Positions 24,075-36,288 of a stretch of 64,000 bases of DNA are shown here, piece after piece. This DNA comes from Panulirus ornatus (taxonomy: Eukaryota > Arthropoda > Malacostraca > Decapoda > Palinuridae). Each line of letters opens with the position of its first letter. Within the stretch, counting starts at the first letter, position 1. The position numbers and the translations under genes were made by a program. The stretch is taken from contig NC_092228.1 in assembly GCF_036320965.1 (NCBI RefSeq), positions 19,506,469 to 19,570,468 of the forward strand, read 5' to 3'. The notes beneath the pieces were generated by a model. It worked only from the letters and a program-made list of their open reading frames with translations, did not search any database and had not been told where the DNA came from.

Positions 24075-27000
24075 GATTGGGGTGTGTAAATGTGTGTGGA
24101 TGTAACCAGGATGAGAAAAAAGGAGAGATAGGTAGTATGTTTGAGGAAAGGAACCTGGATATTTTGGCTTTGAGTGAAATGAAGCTCAAGGGTAAAGGAG
24201 AAGAGTGGTTTGGGAATGTTTTGGGAGTAAAGTCAAGGGTTGGTAAGAGGACTAGAGCAAAGGAAGAAGTAGCACTACTGAAACAAGAGTGGTGGGAACA
24301 TGTGATAGAGTGTAAGAAAGTAAACTTTAGATTGATATGGGTAAAACTGAAAGTGCATGGAGAGAGATGGGTGATTCTTGGTGCCTATGCACCTGGGCAT
24401 GAGAAGAAAGATCATGAGAGGCAAGTGTTCTGGGAGCAGCTGAGTGAGAGTGTTAGTAGTTTTGATGCACGAGACCAGGCTACAGTTATGGGTGATTTGA
24501 ATGCAAAGGGGAGTAATGTGGCAGTTGAGGGAATAATTGGTGTACATGGGGTGTTCAGTGTTGTAAATGGAAATGGTGAAGAGCTTGTAGATTTGTGTAT
24601 TGAAAAGGAACTGATGATTGGGAATACCTGGTTTAAAAAGAGAGATATACATAAGTATATGCATGTAAGTAGGAGAGATGGTCAGAGAGCAATACTGGAT
24701 TATGTGTTAATTGAAAGGCACATGAAGGCACATGAAAGAGCGACTTTTGGATGTTAATGTGCTGAGAGGTGCAACTGGAGGGATGTCTGATCATTATCTT
24801 GTGTAGGCAAAGATGAAGATCTGTAGTGAAGATCTGTAGAGGTTTTCAGAAAAGAAGAGAGAATGTTGGGGTGAAGAGAGTGGTGAGAGCAACTGAGCTT
24901 GGGAAGGAGACTTGTGTGAGGGAGTACCAGAAGAGACTGAGCGCAGAATGGAAAAAGGTCAGAGTAAGGGACATAAGGGGAGTGGGGGAGGAATGGGATG
25001 TATTTACGGAAGAAGTGATGGCTTGCGCAAAAGATGCTTGTGGCATGAGAAGAATGGGAGGTGGGCAAATTAGAAAGGGTAGTGAGTGGTGGGATGAAGA
25101 AGTAAAATTGTTAGTGAAAGAGATAGCCATCTGGACGATTTTTGCAGGGAACTAGTGAAAATGAGTGGGAGATGTATAAAAGAAAAAGGCAGGAGGTCAA
25201 GAGATAAGTGCAAAAGGTGAAAAAGAGAGCAAATGAGAGTTGGGGTGAGAGAGTATCATTAAATTTTAGGGAGAATAAAAAGATGTTTTGGAAAGAGGTA
25301 CACAATGTGAGCAAGACAAGAGAACAAATGGGAACATCGGTGAAGGGGCCTAATGGAGAGGTAATAACAAGTAGTGGTGATGTGAAAAGGAGATAGAGTG
25401 AGTATTCTGAAGGTTCGTTGAATGTGTTAGATGATAGAGTGGCAGATATAGGGTGTTTTGGTTGAGGTGGTGTGCGAAAAGAGAGGGTCATGGAGAATGG
25501 TTTGGTAAACAAAGAGGTACTGAAAGCTTTGTGGAAGATGAAAGCCAGCAAGGCAGCAGGTTTGGATGGTACTGCAGTGGAATTTATTAAAAAAGGGGGT
25601 AACTGTGTTGTTGACTAATTGGTGAGGATATTCAATGTATGTACGGCTCATGGTGAAGTGCCTAAGGATTGGCAGAAAGCATGCATAGTGCCATTGTACA
25701 AAGGCAATGGGGATAAAGCTGAGTGTTCAAATTACAGAGGTATAAGCTTATTGAGTATTCCTGGGAAATTATATAGGAGGGCATTGATTGAGAGGGTGAA
25801 GGCATGTACAGAGCATCAGATTGGGGAAGAGCAGTGTGGTTTCAGAAGTGGTAGATGATATGTGGATAAGGTGTTTGCTTTGAAGAATATTTGTGAGGGT
25901 GACTGTGTTGTTGACTGGTTGGTGAGGATATTCAATGTATGTATGGCTCATGGTGAAGTGCCTGAGGATTGGCGGAATGCATGCATAGTGCCATTGTACA
26001 AAGGCAAAGGGGATAAAGGTGAGTGTTCAAATTACAGAGGTATAAGTTTGTTGAGTATTTCTGGGAAATTATATGGGAGGGTATTGATTGAGAGGGTGAA
26101 GGCATGCACAGAGCATCAGACTGGGGAGGAGCAGTGTGGTTTCATAAGTGGTAGAGGATGTGTGGATCAGGTGTTTGCTCTGAAGAATATTTGTGAGAAA
26201 TACTTAAAACAAATGGATTTGTATGTAGCATTCATGGATCTGGAGAAGGCATATGATAGAGTTGACAGAGATGCTCTGTGGAAGGTATTAAGAGTATATG
26301 GTATGGGAGGCAAGTTGCTATAAGCAGTGAAATGCTTCTATCGAGGATGTAAGGCATGTGTACATGTAGGAAGAGAGGAAAGTGATTGGTTCTCAGTGAA
26401 TGTTGGTTTGTGGCAGGGGTGCGTGATGTCTCCATGGTTGTTTAATTCATTTATGGATGGGGTTGTTAGGGAGTTGAATGCAAGAGTTTTGGAGAGAGAG
26501 GCAAGTATGTAGTCTGTTGAGGATGAGAGGGATTGGGAAGTGAGTCAGTTGTAGATGATTCAGTGCTGGTGGCTGATTCGGGTGAGAACCTTCAGAAGCT
26601 GGTGACTGAGTTTGGTAAAGTGTGTGAAAGAAGAAAGCTGAGAGTAAATGTGAATAAGAGCAAGGTTATTAGGTACAGTAGGATTGAGGGACAAGTCAAT
26701 TGGGAGGTAAGACTGAATGGAGAAAAACTGGAGGAAGTGAAGTGTTTCAGATATATGGGAGTGGATTTGGCAGTGCATGGAACCATGGAAGCAGAAGTGA
26801 GTCACAGGGTGGGGGAGGGGGTGAAGGTTCTGGGAGTGTTGAAGAATGTGTGGATATATTTCATGCATGGTGGGGTGGTGATGGGAATGAATAAAGGCAG
26901 CAAGTATGAATTATGTACATGTGTATATATGTATATGGCTGTGTGAGTATATATATGTATACGTTGAAATGTATAGGTATGTATATGTGCATGTGTGGAC

Positions 27001-27097
27001 GTGTATGTATATACATGTGTATGTGGGTCGGTGGGTTGGGCCATTCTTTCGTCTGTTTCCTTGCACTACCTTGCTAACATGGGAGACAGCAACAAAG
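24075..27097 (+). mobile_element. RTE LINE copy with the longest 5' end, RT duplication and C-terminal deletion
   Basis: It starts about 40 bp further 5' than the other main-family copies (CVNVCGCNQDEKKGEIG before MFEERNLD). The APE frame is open at 24077-24757, with VMGDLNAKG and DYVLI, then shifts near the SDHYL box. RT motifs run 25550-26580. Bases 25601-25900 are tandemly repeated at 25901-26200. Stops occur at several codons. After LGVLKNVW (26853) the sequence jumps into the second half of the long 3' UTR, so most of the C-terminal coding region is deleted. The tail ends in the hairpin near 27090. Confidence 0.9.
25601..26200 (+). repeat. 300-bp in-frame tandem duplication inside RT
   Basis: The two 300-bp units (25601-25900 and 25901-26200) both encode CVVDW/LVRIFNVC...EDW...CSNYRGISLL...GEEQCGF. 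The spacing is exactly 300 between equivalent words. The units have diverged, so the duplication is not recent. Confidence 0.85.
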
Positions 27098-27140
27098 TAT
27101 AACAAATATATATATCATATATCATATCTATATAATATCA

Positions 27141-29113
27141 TACTTTGTCGCTGTCTCCCACGATAGCGAGGTAGCACAAGGAAACAGATGAAGAATGGCC
27201 CAACCCACCCACATACACATGTATATATATACACGTCCACAACACACACATATACATACCTATACATCTCAACGTATACATATATATAAAGACACAGACA
27301 TATACATATATACACATGTCCATAATTCATACTGTCTGCCCTTATTCATTCCCATCGCCACCCCGCTACACATGAAATGACAACCCCCTCCCCCTGCATG
27401 TGCGCAAGGTAGCGCAAGGAAAAGACACAAAGGCCACATTTGTTCACACTTAGTCTCCAGCTGTCATGTACAATGCACCGAAACCACAGCTCCCTTTCCA
27501 TATCCAGGCCCCACAAAACTTTCCATGGTTTATCCCAGATGCTTCACATGCCCTGGTTCAATCCAATGACAGCACGTTGACCCCGGTATACCACATCATT
27601 CCAATTCACTCTATTCCTTGCATGCCTTTCATCCTCCTGCATGTTCAGGCCCTGATCACTCAAAATCCTTTTCACCCCATCTTTCTACATCCAATTTGGT
27701 CTCCCACTTCTCATTCCCTCCACCTCTGACACATATATCCTCTTTGTCAGTCTTTCCTCACTCATTCTCTCCATGTGACCAAACCATTTCAAAACACCCT
27801 CTTCTGCTCTCTCAACCACACTCTTTTTATCACCACACATCTCTCTTATCACCTCACACCACATACTGTCCTTAAACATCTCATTTCCAGCATATCTACC
27901 CTCCTCCGCACAATTCTATCTATAGCCCATGCCTCACAACCATATAACATTTTTGGAACCACTATTCCTTCAAACATACCCATTTTTGCTTTTCAAGACA
28001 ACGTTCCCGACTTCCACACATTTTTCAATGCTCGTCTATCAACTGCCAAATCCATTCCCAGATATCTAAAACACTTTACTTCCTCCAGTTTTTCTCCATT
28101 CAAATTTACTTCCCAATTGACTTGTCCCTCAACCCTACTGTACCTAATAACCTTGCTCTTATTCACATCTACTCACAGCTTTCATCTTTCACACACTTTA
28201 CCAAACTCAGTCACCAGCTTCTGCAGTTTCTCACCTGAATCAGCCACCAGCGCTGTATCATCAACGAACAACAACTGACTCACTTCCCAAGATCTTTCAT
28301 CCACAACAGACTGCATACTTGCCCCTCTTTCCAAAACTCTTGCATTCACCTCCCTAACAACCCCATCCATAAACAAATTAAACAACCAAGGAGACATCAC
28401 ACACCCCCTGCCGCAAACCAACATTCACTGAGAACCAATCACTTTCCTCTCTTCCTACTCGTACAAATGCCTTACATCCTCTATAAAAACTTTTCACTGC
28501 TTCTAACAACTTGCCTCCCACACCATACATTCTTAATACCTTCTGTAGAGCATCTCTATCAACTCTATCATATGCCTTCTCCAGATCCATAAATGCTACA
28601 TACAAATCCATTTGTTTTTCTAAGTATTTCTCACATACATCCTTCAAAGCAAACACCTGATCCACACATCCTCTACCACTTCTGAAGCCACACTGCTCTT
28701 CCCCAATCTGATGCTCTGTACATGCCTTCACCCTCTCTCAATCAATACCCTCCCATATAATTTACCAGGAATACTCAACAAACTTATACCTCTGTAATTT
28801 GAGCACTCCTTTTCTCCCCTTCGCCTTTGTACAATGGCACTATGCAAGCATTCTGCCAATCCTCAGGCACCTCACCATGAGTCATCCATTCATTAAATAA
28901 CCTTATTAACCAGTCAACAATACAGTCACCCCCTTTTTTAATAAATTCCACTGCAATACCATCCAAACCCGCTGCCTTGCCGGCTTTCATCTTCTGCAAA
29001 GCTTTTACTACCTCTTCTCTGTTTACCAAATCATTCTCCCTAACCCTCTCACTTTGCACACCACCTCGACCAAAACACCCTATATCGGCCACTCTATCAT
29101 CAAACACATTCTC
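27141..29113 (-). mobile_element. RTE LINE copy with long 3' UTR, frameshifted
   Basis: The tail hairpin begins at 27143. The long UTR runs to about 27590, then the C-terminal region with a deletion near 27860, RT FVDDTALVAD (about 28250), MDLEKAYDRVDRD (about 28580), GLDGIAVEFIKK (about 28960), and 5' truncation near 29113. The frame is broken by an extra C at about 28407 (CCCCCTGCCGC) and an extra CT at about 28737. It lies tail-to-tail with the preceding copy. Confidence 0.9.
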
Positions 29114-29925
29114 CAGCATAACAAGGTAGTGCTCAAGACATATGAAGAACATCCTCATTTGCTCATACATCCATTTCCTAATTGGCATATATAATGCATT
29201 AACACTAGTTCCCTATCCACAGACTGCTTCATATGTCCTGGTTCAGCCCATCTACAGTTCGCCACCACCCAACTCCCCTTTGCATACTACATCAATCCAA
29301 TTCTCCCTATCCCATGTATCCCCCACACCTTTCGGCATGTTCAGATCATAATCACTCAAATTTTCACAAAGCATCTCTATCAACCCTATCACATGCATTC
29401 TCCAGATCTACATATGCCACAAAAAAAATCCTTTTTCTCCAAGCATTTCTTACACGAATTTTTCAAAGAGAACACTTGATCTACACACTCTCTAACACTC
29501 CTGGGGACACAATGGTCCTCCTCAGTCTAGTGCTCTCTGCATGTCACCAACCTCTCACTCACCAATCTCCTACACAACATTACCAGGTATAGAATACTCA
29601 ACAAACTTATACTTTTGTAATATGAAAATCACATTTGTCCCACTAGCTTTTAAATAATGGCACTATGCAAGCAATCCACCAATTTCTAAGCACCTCATTT
29701 AAAGCCATACATACTCTGGATATAACTAATCAATCAACACTGTTGCCACTTTTCTTAAGAAATTCAACTGTTATCCTATCTACCCCAGCCACTTTGTCAT
29801 ACTTCATCTTACACAAGGCATTCACTGACTCATTCCTTTTCACCAAACCACTTGCCACAACACTCTTGCTTCACATGCCTTCACATCCCAAACACCCTAA
29901 GGCTGCTATTCTGTAATCTCTCACA
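29114..29925 (-). mobile_element. Old RTE fragment (UTR plus RT)
   Basis: This is a weathered - strand RTE piece. A 3' UTR and the start of the C-terminal region (29114-29350) join directly, by internal deletion, to RT sequence encoding a YVDLENACDRVDRDA-like block (29365-29425) and upstream RT blocks to about 29925. Confidence 0.75.
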
Positions 29926-29929
29926 GTCA

Positions 29930-32280
29930 ATAGCACCTCAAAAACACCAACTCTGTCTCCACATCCTCATGGGGGAGTGATGTGCCCACTTTATGTATTT
30001 CACTTTCAACATGCCAAGGCCACTGTTAATTATAGGTTAGGTGCTCTTGACTGTTTTTTCTTCCCCTTTCATATTATCATTCATACAGTGGAAAAGTTCC
30101 TTCCTCATGAAATACAGATACTAGTAATGCTCAATATCCCATAATAAACTATTATAATCTTTACAATACTACATATATTCTCAAGCTTCATCAAATACTT
30201 CTGTGTAGTAATCTATGAAACCTTTTTAAAGCACCTCAAGTGAAGAGAGACTCATGATTAGGCTACAGAGTTGGTTATAATTACAGTAATATGTTGAAAG
30301 GTACTTATGACTGGCAGAATTATTGTCTGACTCATGATGGAAAAGTCACGGGCCTCCATTCACACATCTATCAGGTGGTTCTAACCAAATCGGTCAGAAA
30401 CTATATTCATAACACACTGATCAAGTTGGAGACATTTTCATGATTCTTTTTTCACACTGAAGGTTTACCTTAGGTTGGTAAGAGAACTGGAATGGAATTG
30501 GGATTACCCAATATAGAATTTGGCATTTTTTGAAACAAGAAATCTTTGGCTCTATGTTCCTGAGGATCATTCTATTACTTGAACTTTTCTATACTCAGAA
30601 CATCACCAGTTCTCAAGTTATTTGGACCTCCTTCAACCTGTAAGTGACGTATTCCTTGTCAACACAATATATATTTCATCCTAGTTTAAGTTTGTACCTG
30701 CATTGTGTCACATATTACACACTTTGCACCTAAATTGCAAAAAGTTTTATACTTTCTGAATTAGAATATCACAAAATTGTTGTTCATTGTTTAGTGTTTT
30801 TTTGGATATCTCCACTTCCTTGTTTACATGTATGAGTGCCTTCCTCAACCAAATGTTTTTCTATTAGTGCTGGTCTCTTTCATCTGAGTTTCAGTGCTCT
30901 CTGCATACATATTCCTATTAAAGTTGTAGCACCTTATCAATCTCGTTGTCTCAGGATTATTGTTTGATCAGGTATCTCAATTGTTTCCATTCCAATATCT
31001 ACTAATTCTTTGCCAATCAAATAACTGTCATTGCTATGCATGCCACTGTTACTGTTTTTCTTATATCATATGCAGAGTTATGTTGTCCAGGCCCTTATTC
31101 GTCATCTTTCTTTACTTAGCTTTTACTGATGTCATTATGTTCACCCTTTTTTAGGACATAACTTTCATCAGGCCTACTGAATACTTCCTTATTTTCTAGA
31201 TCATCATACTGTACAACTTCAACATCGAAATACTATACCTTACTTTGTTGCCTCATGGCAAAATCTTGTCAACAAAATCTTGTCAAAGATAATTGTAAGT
31301 AGGTGTCATATGTATTTCGGTGTCCCACTGTCTTATTGAGACTTTCTTCTTACCCATAAGAGCCTCAACTCATAACTAAGTGTAATTCTTTCATCCCATA
31401 GATCATAAATAATCTCCAGTGACAGTCTGCAACATTCTAAATTGTGCCTCTATGCAGTCAAACAACACAAGTACCAACGTACAAGTACTACTGACATCTA
31501 TTTATGAGTACTGGTATTCAAAAGAAGGTACTTTGGTTGTCAGAATTCACAATACCAATCCTGAATGTTACAGACAAACACAAGAGAGATTATTCATGAC
31601 CTAAGGAATGAAATGACTACACACATGGGTGAGTTGCGGCTCTTAGGGCAGGTACGAAGTCCATACAAAACACAGTGGAACATCAAGGTAATAAACAAAC
31701 ATCACTGAAGATATGAATAGATAGGAAGGAGGAGAAGGAGTCAGGAAAGATGCTTAACCTACACAGATGGCAACACTCAGATCAGAAAGATGACCATGAA
31801 ATCTAACCTTCAAAATATCAATAACAATGGGGTCACACAAATTGGACAGAGTACTGTATTACACGCAATACACTACAAGGATTGAAATGAGAGAGAAATC
31901 TGGAAGTTGCCACCATGCCAACTTTGTCACTACAGCTGCACATGACAAGAATTGTAAGGGAAGCAAATTATATTTTAGTCAATGTAAAAATTCCCTTTAA
32001 GTTTACATATTACTTGTATAAAAAGATATATATGATACATGATGAATTTTTTACCTGCTACATTATGTTGCATCACTGGTCTTTCATTCAAAGAACCATA
32101 AATAGTGCTGAAAAGGATCCACAAAAACGCAACAATAATGGTACCAGTGTCAACTCAAGTGAGTATGGAGATAAGGAAAGCTCTCAGTTACCTATACCAG
32201 ATGAAAGATGAGCTAGGGGTCATTATAAAAACATACAAATTTCTAATATGTCATGATGACAAGAACATACATAATCTATT
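29930..32280. other. Unassigned intergenic sequence
   Basis: I see no exon structure, tandem array or clear transposon. Short open frames at 30960-31154, 31419-31604 and 31915-32211 have no recognisable domain. Confidence 0.35.
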
Positions 32281-32540
32281 CAAATTTAATTGAGAGTCAA
32301 GGGCAAGAAGGCACAACTGGAAGTTTGATAAGAGAAGTATATAAAGGGATGAGTGGAAGCATTTACTTCAGCAACAGAGTGGTGGACTCATGAAACAAGG
32401 GAAATGAGAAGCAAACACTTGCATCTTCCAATATGAAATTCAAGCAATATTACGACATTAAAACAAGTTTAAGAGATGAGGCCCCATGAGCGTCAAACTC
32501 ACTCCCTGTATGCACAATCAGGAAATACCAAAAGGTAATA
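32280..32540 (+). mobile_element. CR1/Jockey-like LINE 3' end fragment
   Basis: Broken frames read IYFSNRVVDS and MKFKQYYD around 32360-32460, the usual end of the CR1/Jockey group. A tail with aaaaggtaataa follows. It is similar in kind to the fragment at 15140-15810. Confidence 0.55.
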
Positions 32541-33353
32541 ATGCCATCCACTACAGCTGTGGCACTACTTTCGTGGCACACCACCCACTTCCACTACTCT
32601 TTCAAGGGTCATCTACGGTGAAGGCTTTTCACGAGTTAATATATTTAACATATCAGTAACATACCATCCACTCCACAAACAGGAGGGATATAACACTTAT
32701 AACAATCTATCAATTTCCAGTGGTACACATAGGCATTATCAAGCAAATCAATCAATAAATTTGTATAATCCATTAACTACAGCAGACACATGACTCCACA
32801 AGGAACTATCATACATTGGACAAATTAACAATATAACTTGAAGTACAATACCAAGTGAAATGGTCACACAACAGTTTAAAGGACAAGCTACATGTCCTAA
32901 GATAAGCATTCAACTAGAGAGTTCTAATGTATCCTTAAGGGTTTTCTGATACACATTACATTTTGTAATAACTTGCAATGGTTTTTAATACTAACATCAT
33001 ATACATCTGTATCCAGGCCTTCCTTTAAAAGTAACAATATTACAGCATCAAACTCTCTTTCTGTGTTTGCTGTGGCTAAGTCAAGAATAAAGAGAAAAGA
33101 TCAAAGACTGAAACTAATTCTAATGTTCATAATGCAATGAATATCCAGAGCCATTTCATTATCAATACATGAGTATTTTGTTAGAATAGTTCACACAGAA
33201 TTATCTGACAAGTCTAACCTATTTGATTTTGTTTTGTTCTGTTTTGCTTTTGGTTTGTTTTTTATCTACATTGTCATGACTTATTCAACCAAATAAAGTT
33301 GTGTACTGTCCACAAGATATCTAATTGCACTACTATTCTTCATAGGGTAATAT
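32541..33353 (-). other. 3' flank/UTR of the F-box gene
   Basis: In gene orientation this follows the stop codon. Bases 32545-32850 have a diverged second copy at about 61920-62260. The block near 32545-32605 (ccactacagctgtggcacta, gtggcacaccacccac) looks like the ancestor of the minisatellite units at 60902-61866. Confidence 0.6.
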
Positions 33354-34717
33354 TCAGTAATACCTCATTATCCATACTGGCAAGCGTGGAGTGGTCCACT
33401 TCCCTTGCAAACAGTTCCTCCTTTCTTTATTTTCATCACTGCCATCTGGGCCAGGGGGAATCACCTGTTTACCCCAGTAATTCAACACTCTAACTGAAGG
33501 CTTCTGAGCCACTATGCATTGCAAGATCATACTGTCCACTCTACTGCAATGTTCCAAATCTAAAATAAGTAGGTCAGGGAGAGAGGAGGGAAGATCAATG
33601 AAGGCCACTCCTGTAAGTTGCACGACCCCAGCCAGGTCAAGGACACGAAGCCTTGGGCAAGCGGCAATGATAGCACTGATGCCTGCATCTGTCACCTCCC
33701 TGCACCACTGCAACACTAGATGGACTAGCCTGGGACAAGAGCATGACAGAGCCTTCAGTACATTATCATCAACAAGGGAACATAATTCAAGGTCTAAATG
33801 TGTCAAGAAAGGCAAACTTTCAGGGCAGAAAAGTGACAAAAAACCTCCTGGAGTTAACTTTGTACCACAGTGAAGTTTCAGAAAAGTGAGATATTTCAGT
33901 CCAGAGAACCCAGTGAGACTAATGTCTGTCATCTGTTCACAGGATGAAACTCCAAGTTTTTGGAGTTTTTTGCAAGCTTGAAGTGACTGATATGCAGTGT
34001 CTGTAAGATTGCTGCCATCAAGGAAGAGATTCTTGAGGCAGTGAGAAAGCTCTTTTGTCATGCATACAACTGCATCATCATAAATGTGTGGATTACCCTC
34101 AATATTAAGGTATTCAAGAAGCTGACAATGTTTGGCAATGATTGCCAGTCCTGAACCATCTAAAAAACCACAATAACATAGGCTTAAATGTTGCAAGTGG
34201 TGAAACCCCCTTATCACATCATAAAAGTCAATGCCATACACATAAGATAAATCCAAATCCAAGTAACAAATGTCAGGGCAATTTTCCATCAACAATTCAA
34301 AACCAGACTTTGACAAGCAGCAATGGTTCAAGGTAAGTTCTTTAAGTTTGGTGCAGGAGGTGGACACCTGCAGAAGCAAATCCCAACAGTCCTTACGTCC
34401 TTTTAACTTGAGTGAGAGCAAGAGAGGTGACCGCTCTAGTAAAATACGAACTTGCTCTCCCTCAGTCTCCTCCTGGAACACAAGATGTGTCCAGAGAGTG
34501 GGACTCTTGGACAAATTTCTCCAGGTAGTACAAACTGGAGCCACACTGATACACAAATCTGGCACACTCAAGAATGAGAAGATGTGCATCAGAAGTTCAC
34601 ATGGTAGGTTATTAATGTAACAGTCACCTAAGGAGGAGGTGATTATTGTTTCATCATTACTGTCAGAGCTCTCACAGCTTCCAGTCTGTCCACCTTGTGG
34701 AATAATACCTTTATCAA
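33354..34717 (-). CDS. F-box/LRR protein (FBXL type), terminal coding exon
   Basis: The open frame runs from a splice acceptor (tgttctttttcag|TTGATAAAGG) to TAA at 33354, about 454 residues. An upstream ATG at 34733 lies inside the polypyrimidine tract of that acceptor, so I do not take it as the start. An F-box (NNLPCELLMHIFSFLSVPDL...WRNLSKSPTLW) occupies residues ~37-80. About 12 leucine-rich repeats of the cysteine-containing FBXL kind follow (LDLELCSLVDDNVLKALS, LVLQWCREVTDAGISAII), then a basic tail ending WIMRYY. FBXL proteins are SCF ubiquitin-ligase substrate receptors: the F-box binds SKP1 and the LRR arc binds substrate. Which FBXL orthologue this is cannot be fixed by eye. A decayed paralogous segment lies at 62958-63455. 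Confidence 0.88.
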
Positions 34718-34795
34718 CTGAAAAAGAACACATAGTCTTACTCTTACTCCCCTCAAGGACAAATGATCAAGTATGCATTGCCATATCAATTAGTG

Positions 34796-34797
<2 letters not shown>

Positions 34798-34857
<60 letters not shown>
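34798..34857. repeat. (TC)n microsatellite in F-box gene intron
   Basis: About 30 uninterrupted TC units lie 80 bp upstream of the F-box exon. The duplicated locus at 63397-63452 carries the same array in the same relative position. Confidence 0.9.
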
Positions 34858-34858
<1 letters not shown>

Positions 34859-34984
34859 TTATCTGGATATTATGTTGCTAAATCAGCCAATTTTAGATCA
34901 TTAGCTTTCTGGCTAAAAGCATGTGATATTTGTTGAGTATAACAATGAATAACTGGCAGTCCTTACACAGTGCATTTCCTCTTT

Positions 34985-35315
34985 ACCAAAAGCCTGGGCC
35001 ATGGTCAGATATCTGTGTATGAGTCACAAGACTGGTACAGCCAGCACCAGGAGGAGCCTGGGTTAGAGGATGGTGTGGTGACTAACAGACTAAACACAGC
35101 AAGTGTCAAAAGCAGCCTGGGTCAGAGGTTGGTGTAGAAGCCAACAGAATGGTGCAGGCAGTAACAGGGAAGCAGCCTGGGTGAAAGGTTACATCAGAAG
35201 CCATCAAACTGGTGCAGCCATCAGCAGGAGCAGCCTTGGTCACAAGCTGATGCAGTAGACACCAATCTGGCACAGCCTGGGTAAGAGGTCACCAGATGTG
35301 TCCAGATGTGAATTC
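34985..35315. repeat. ~62-bp degenerate minisatellite
   Basis: Five imperfect units share gcagcctgggtcagaggttg and a word like aactggtgcagccatcagca. No coding interpretation is supported. Confidence 0.7.
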
Positions 35316-35521
35316 CCTCCATGTCTCAGGAATCTTTGAAAGAAAGAAACACAAATTCACTAACCAGAAGAAAAAGTTGTCATAAAATTCCTTGAAAGAA
35401 AGAAACAAATTCACAAATCAACAAATAAGCAAAAAATGTGAAAATCATAAACAGAAGTTATTTCACTTACCACAGTGGTGGTAGTACAGGAACTTATGCA
35501 AATACCAGGATGTATGCTAAC

Positions 35522-36257
35522 TATATATTTTTTTTTTTTTTGCTTTGTCGCTGTCTCCCTGCGTTTGCGAGGTAGTGCAAGGAAACAGACGAAAGAAATG
35601 GCCCAACCCACCCCCATACGCATGTATATACATACGTCCACACACGCAAATCTACATACCTACACAGCTTTCCATGGTTTACCCCAAACGCTTCACATGC
35701 CCTGATTCAATCCACTGACAGCACGTCAACCCCGGTATACCACATCAATCCAATTCACTCTATTCCTTGCCCTCCTTTCACCCTCCTGCATGTTCAGGCC
35801 CCAATCACACAAAATCTTTTTCACTCCATCTTTCCACCTCCAATTTGGTCTCCCACTTCTCCTCGTTCCCTCCACCTCCGACACATATATCTTCTTGGTC
35901 AATCTTTCCTCACTCATTCTCTCCATGTGCCCAAACCATTTCAAAACACCCTCTTCTGCTCTCTCAACCACGCTCTTTTTATTTCCACACATCTCTCTTA
36001 CCCTTATGTTACTTACTCGATCAAACCACCTCACACCACACATTGTCCTCAAACATCTCATATCCAGCACATCCATCCTCCTGCGCACAACTCTATCCAT
36101 AGCCCACGCCTCGCAACCATACAACATTGTTGGAACAACTATTCCTTCAAACATACCCATTTTTGCTTTCCGAGATAATGTTCTCGACTTCCACACATTC
36201 TTCAAGGCTCCCAGAATTTTCGCCCCCTCCCCCACCCTATGATCCACTTCCGCTTCC

Positions 36258-36258
<1 letters not shown>
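35522..36258 (-). mobile_element. RTE LINE, 5'-truncated copy
   Basis: The T-run and hairpin start at about 35527. The short UTR and C-terminal frame (36259-35726) follow, and the copy ends at the codons for MEAEVDH. The cut coincides with an (AT)n array (36257-36284) that separates it from the next RTE copy in the same orientation. Confidence 0.9.

Positions 36259-36283
<25 letters not shown>

Positions 36284-36288
<5 letters not shown>

Noticed and set aside
34718..34733. ATG at 34733 as the start of the F-box/LRR protein
   Set aside because: It falls in the polypyrimidine tract of a strong acceptor (tgttctttttcag), so it is more likely intronic. The true start should be in an upstream exon.
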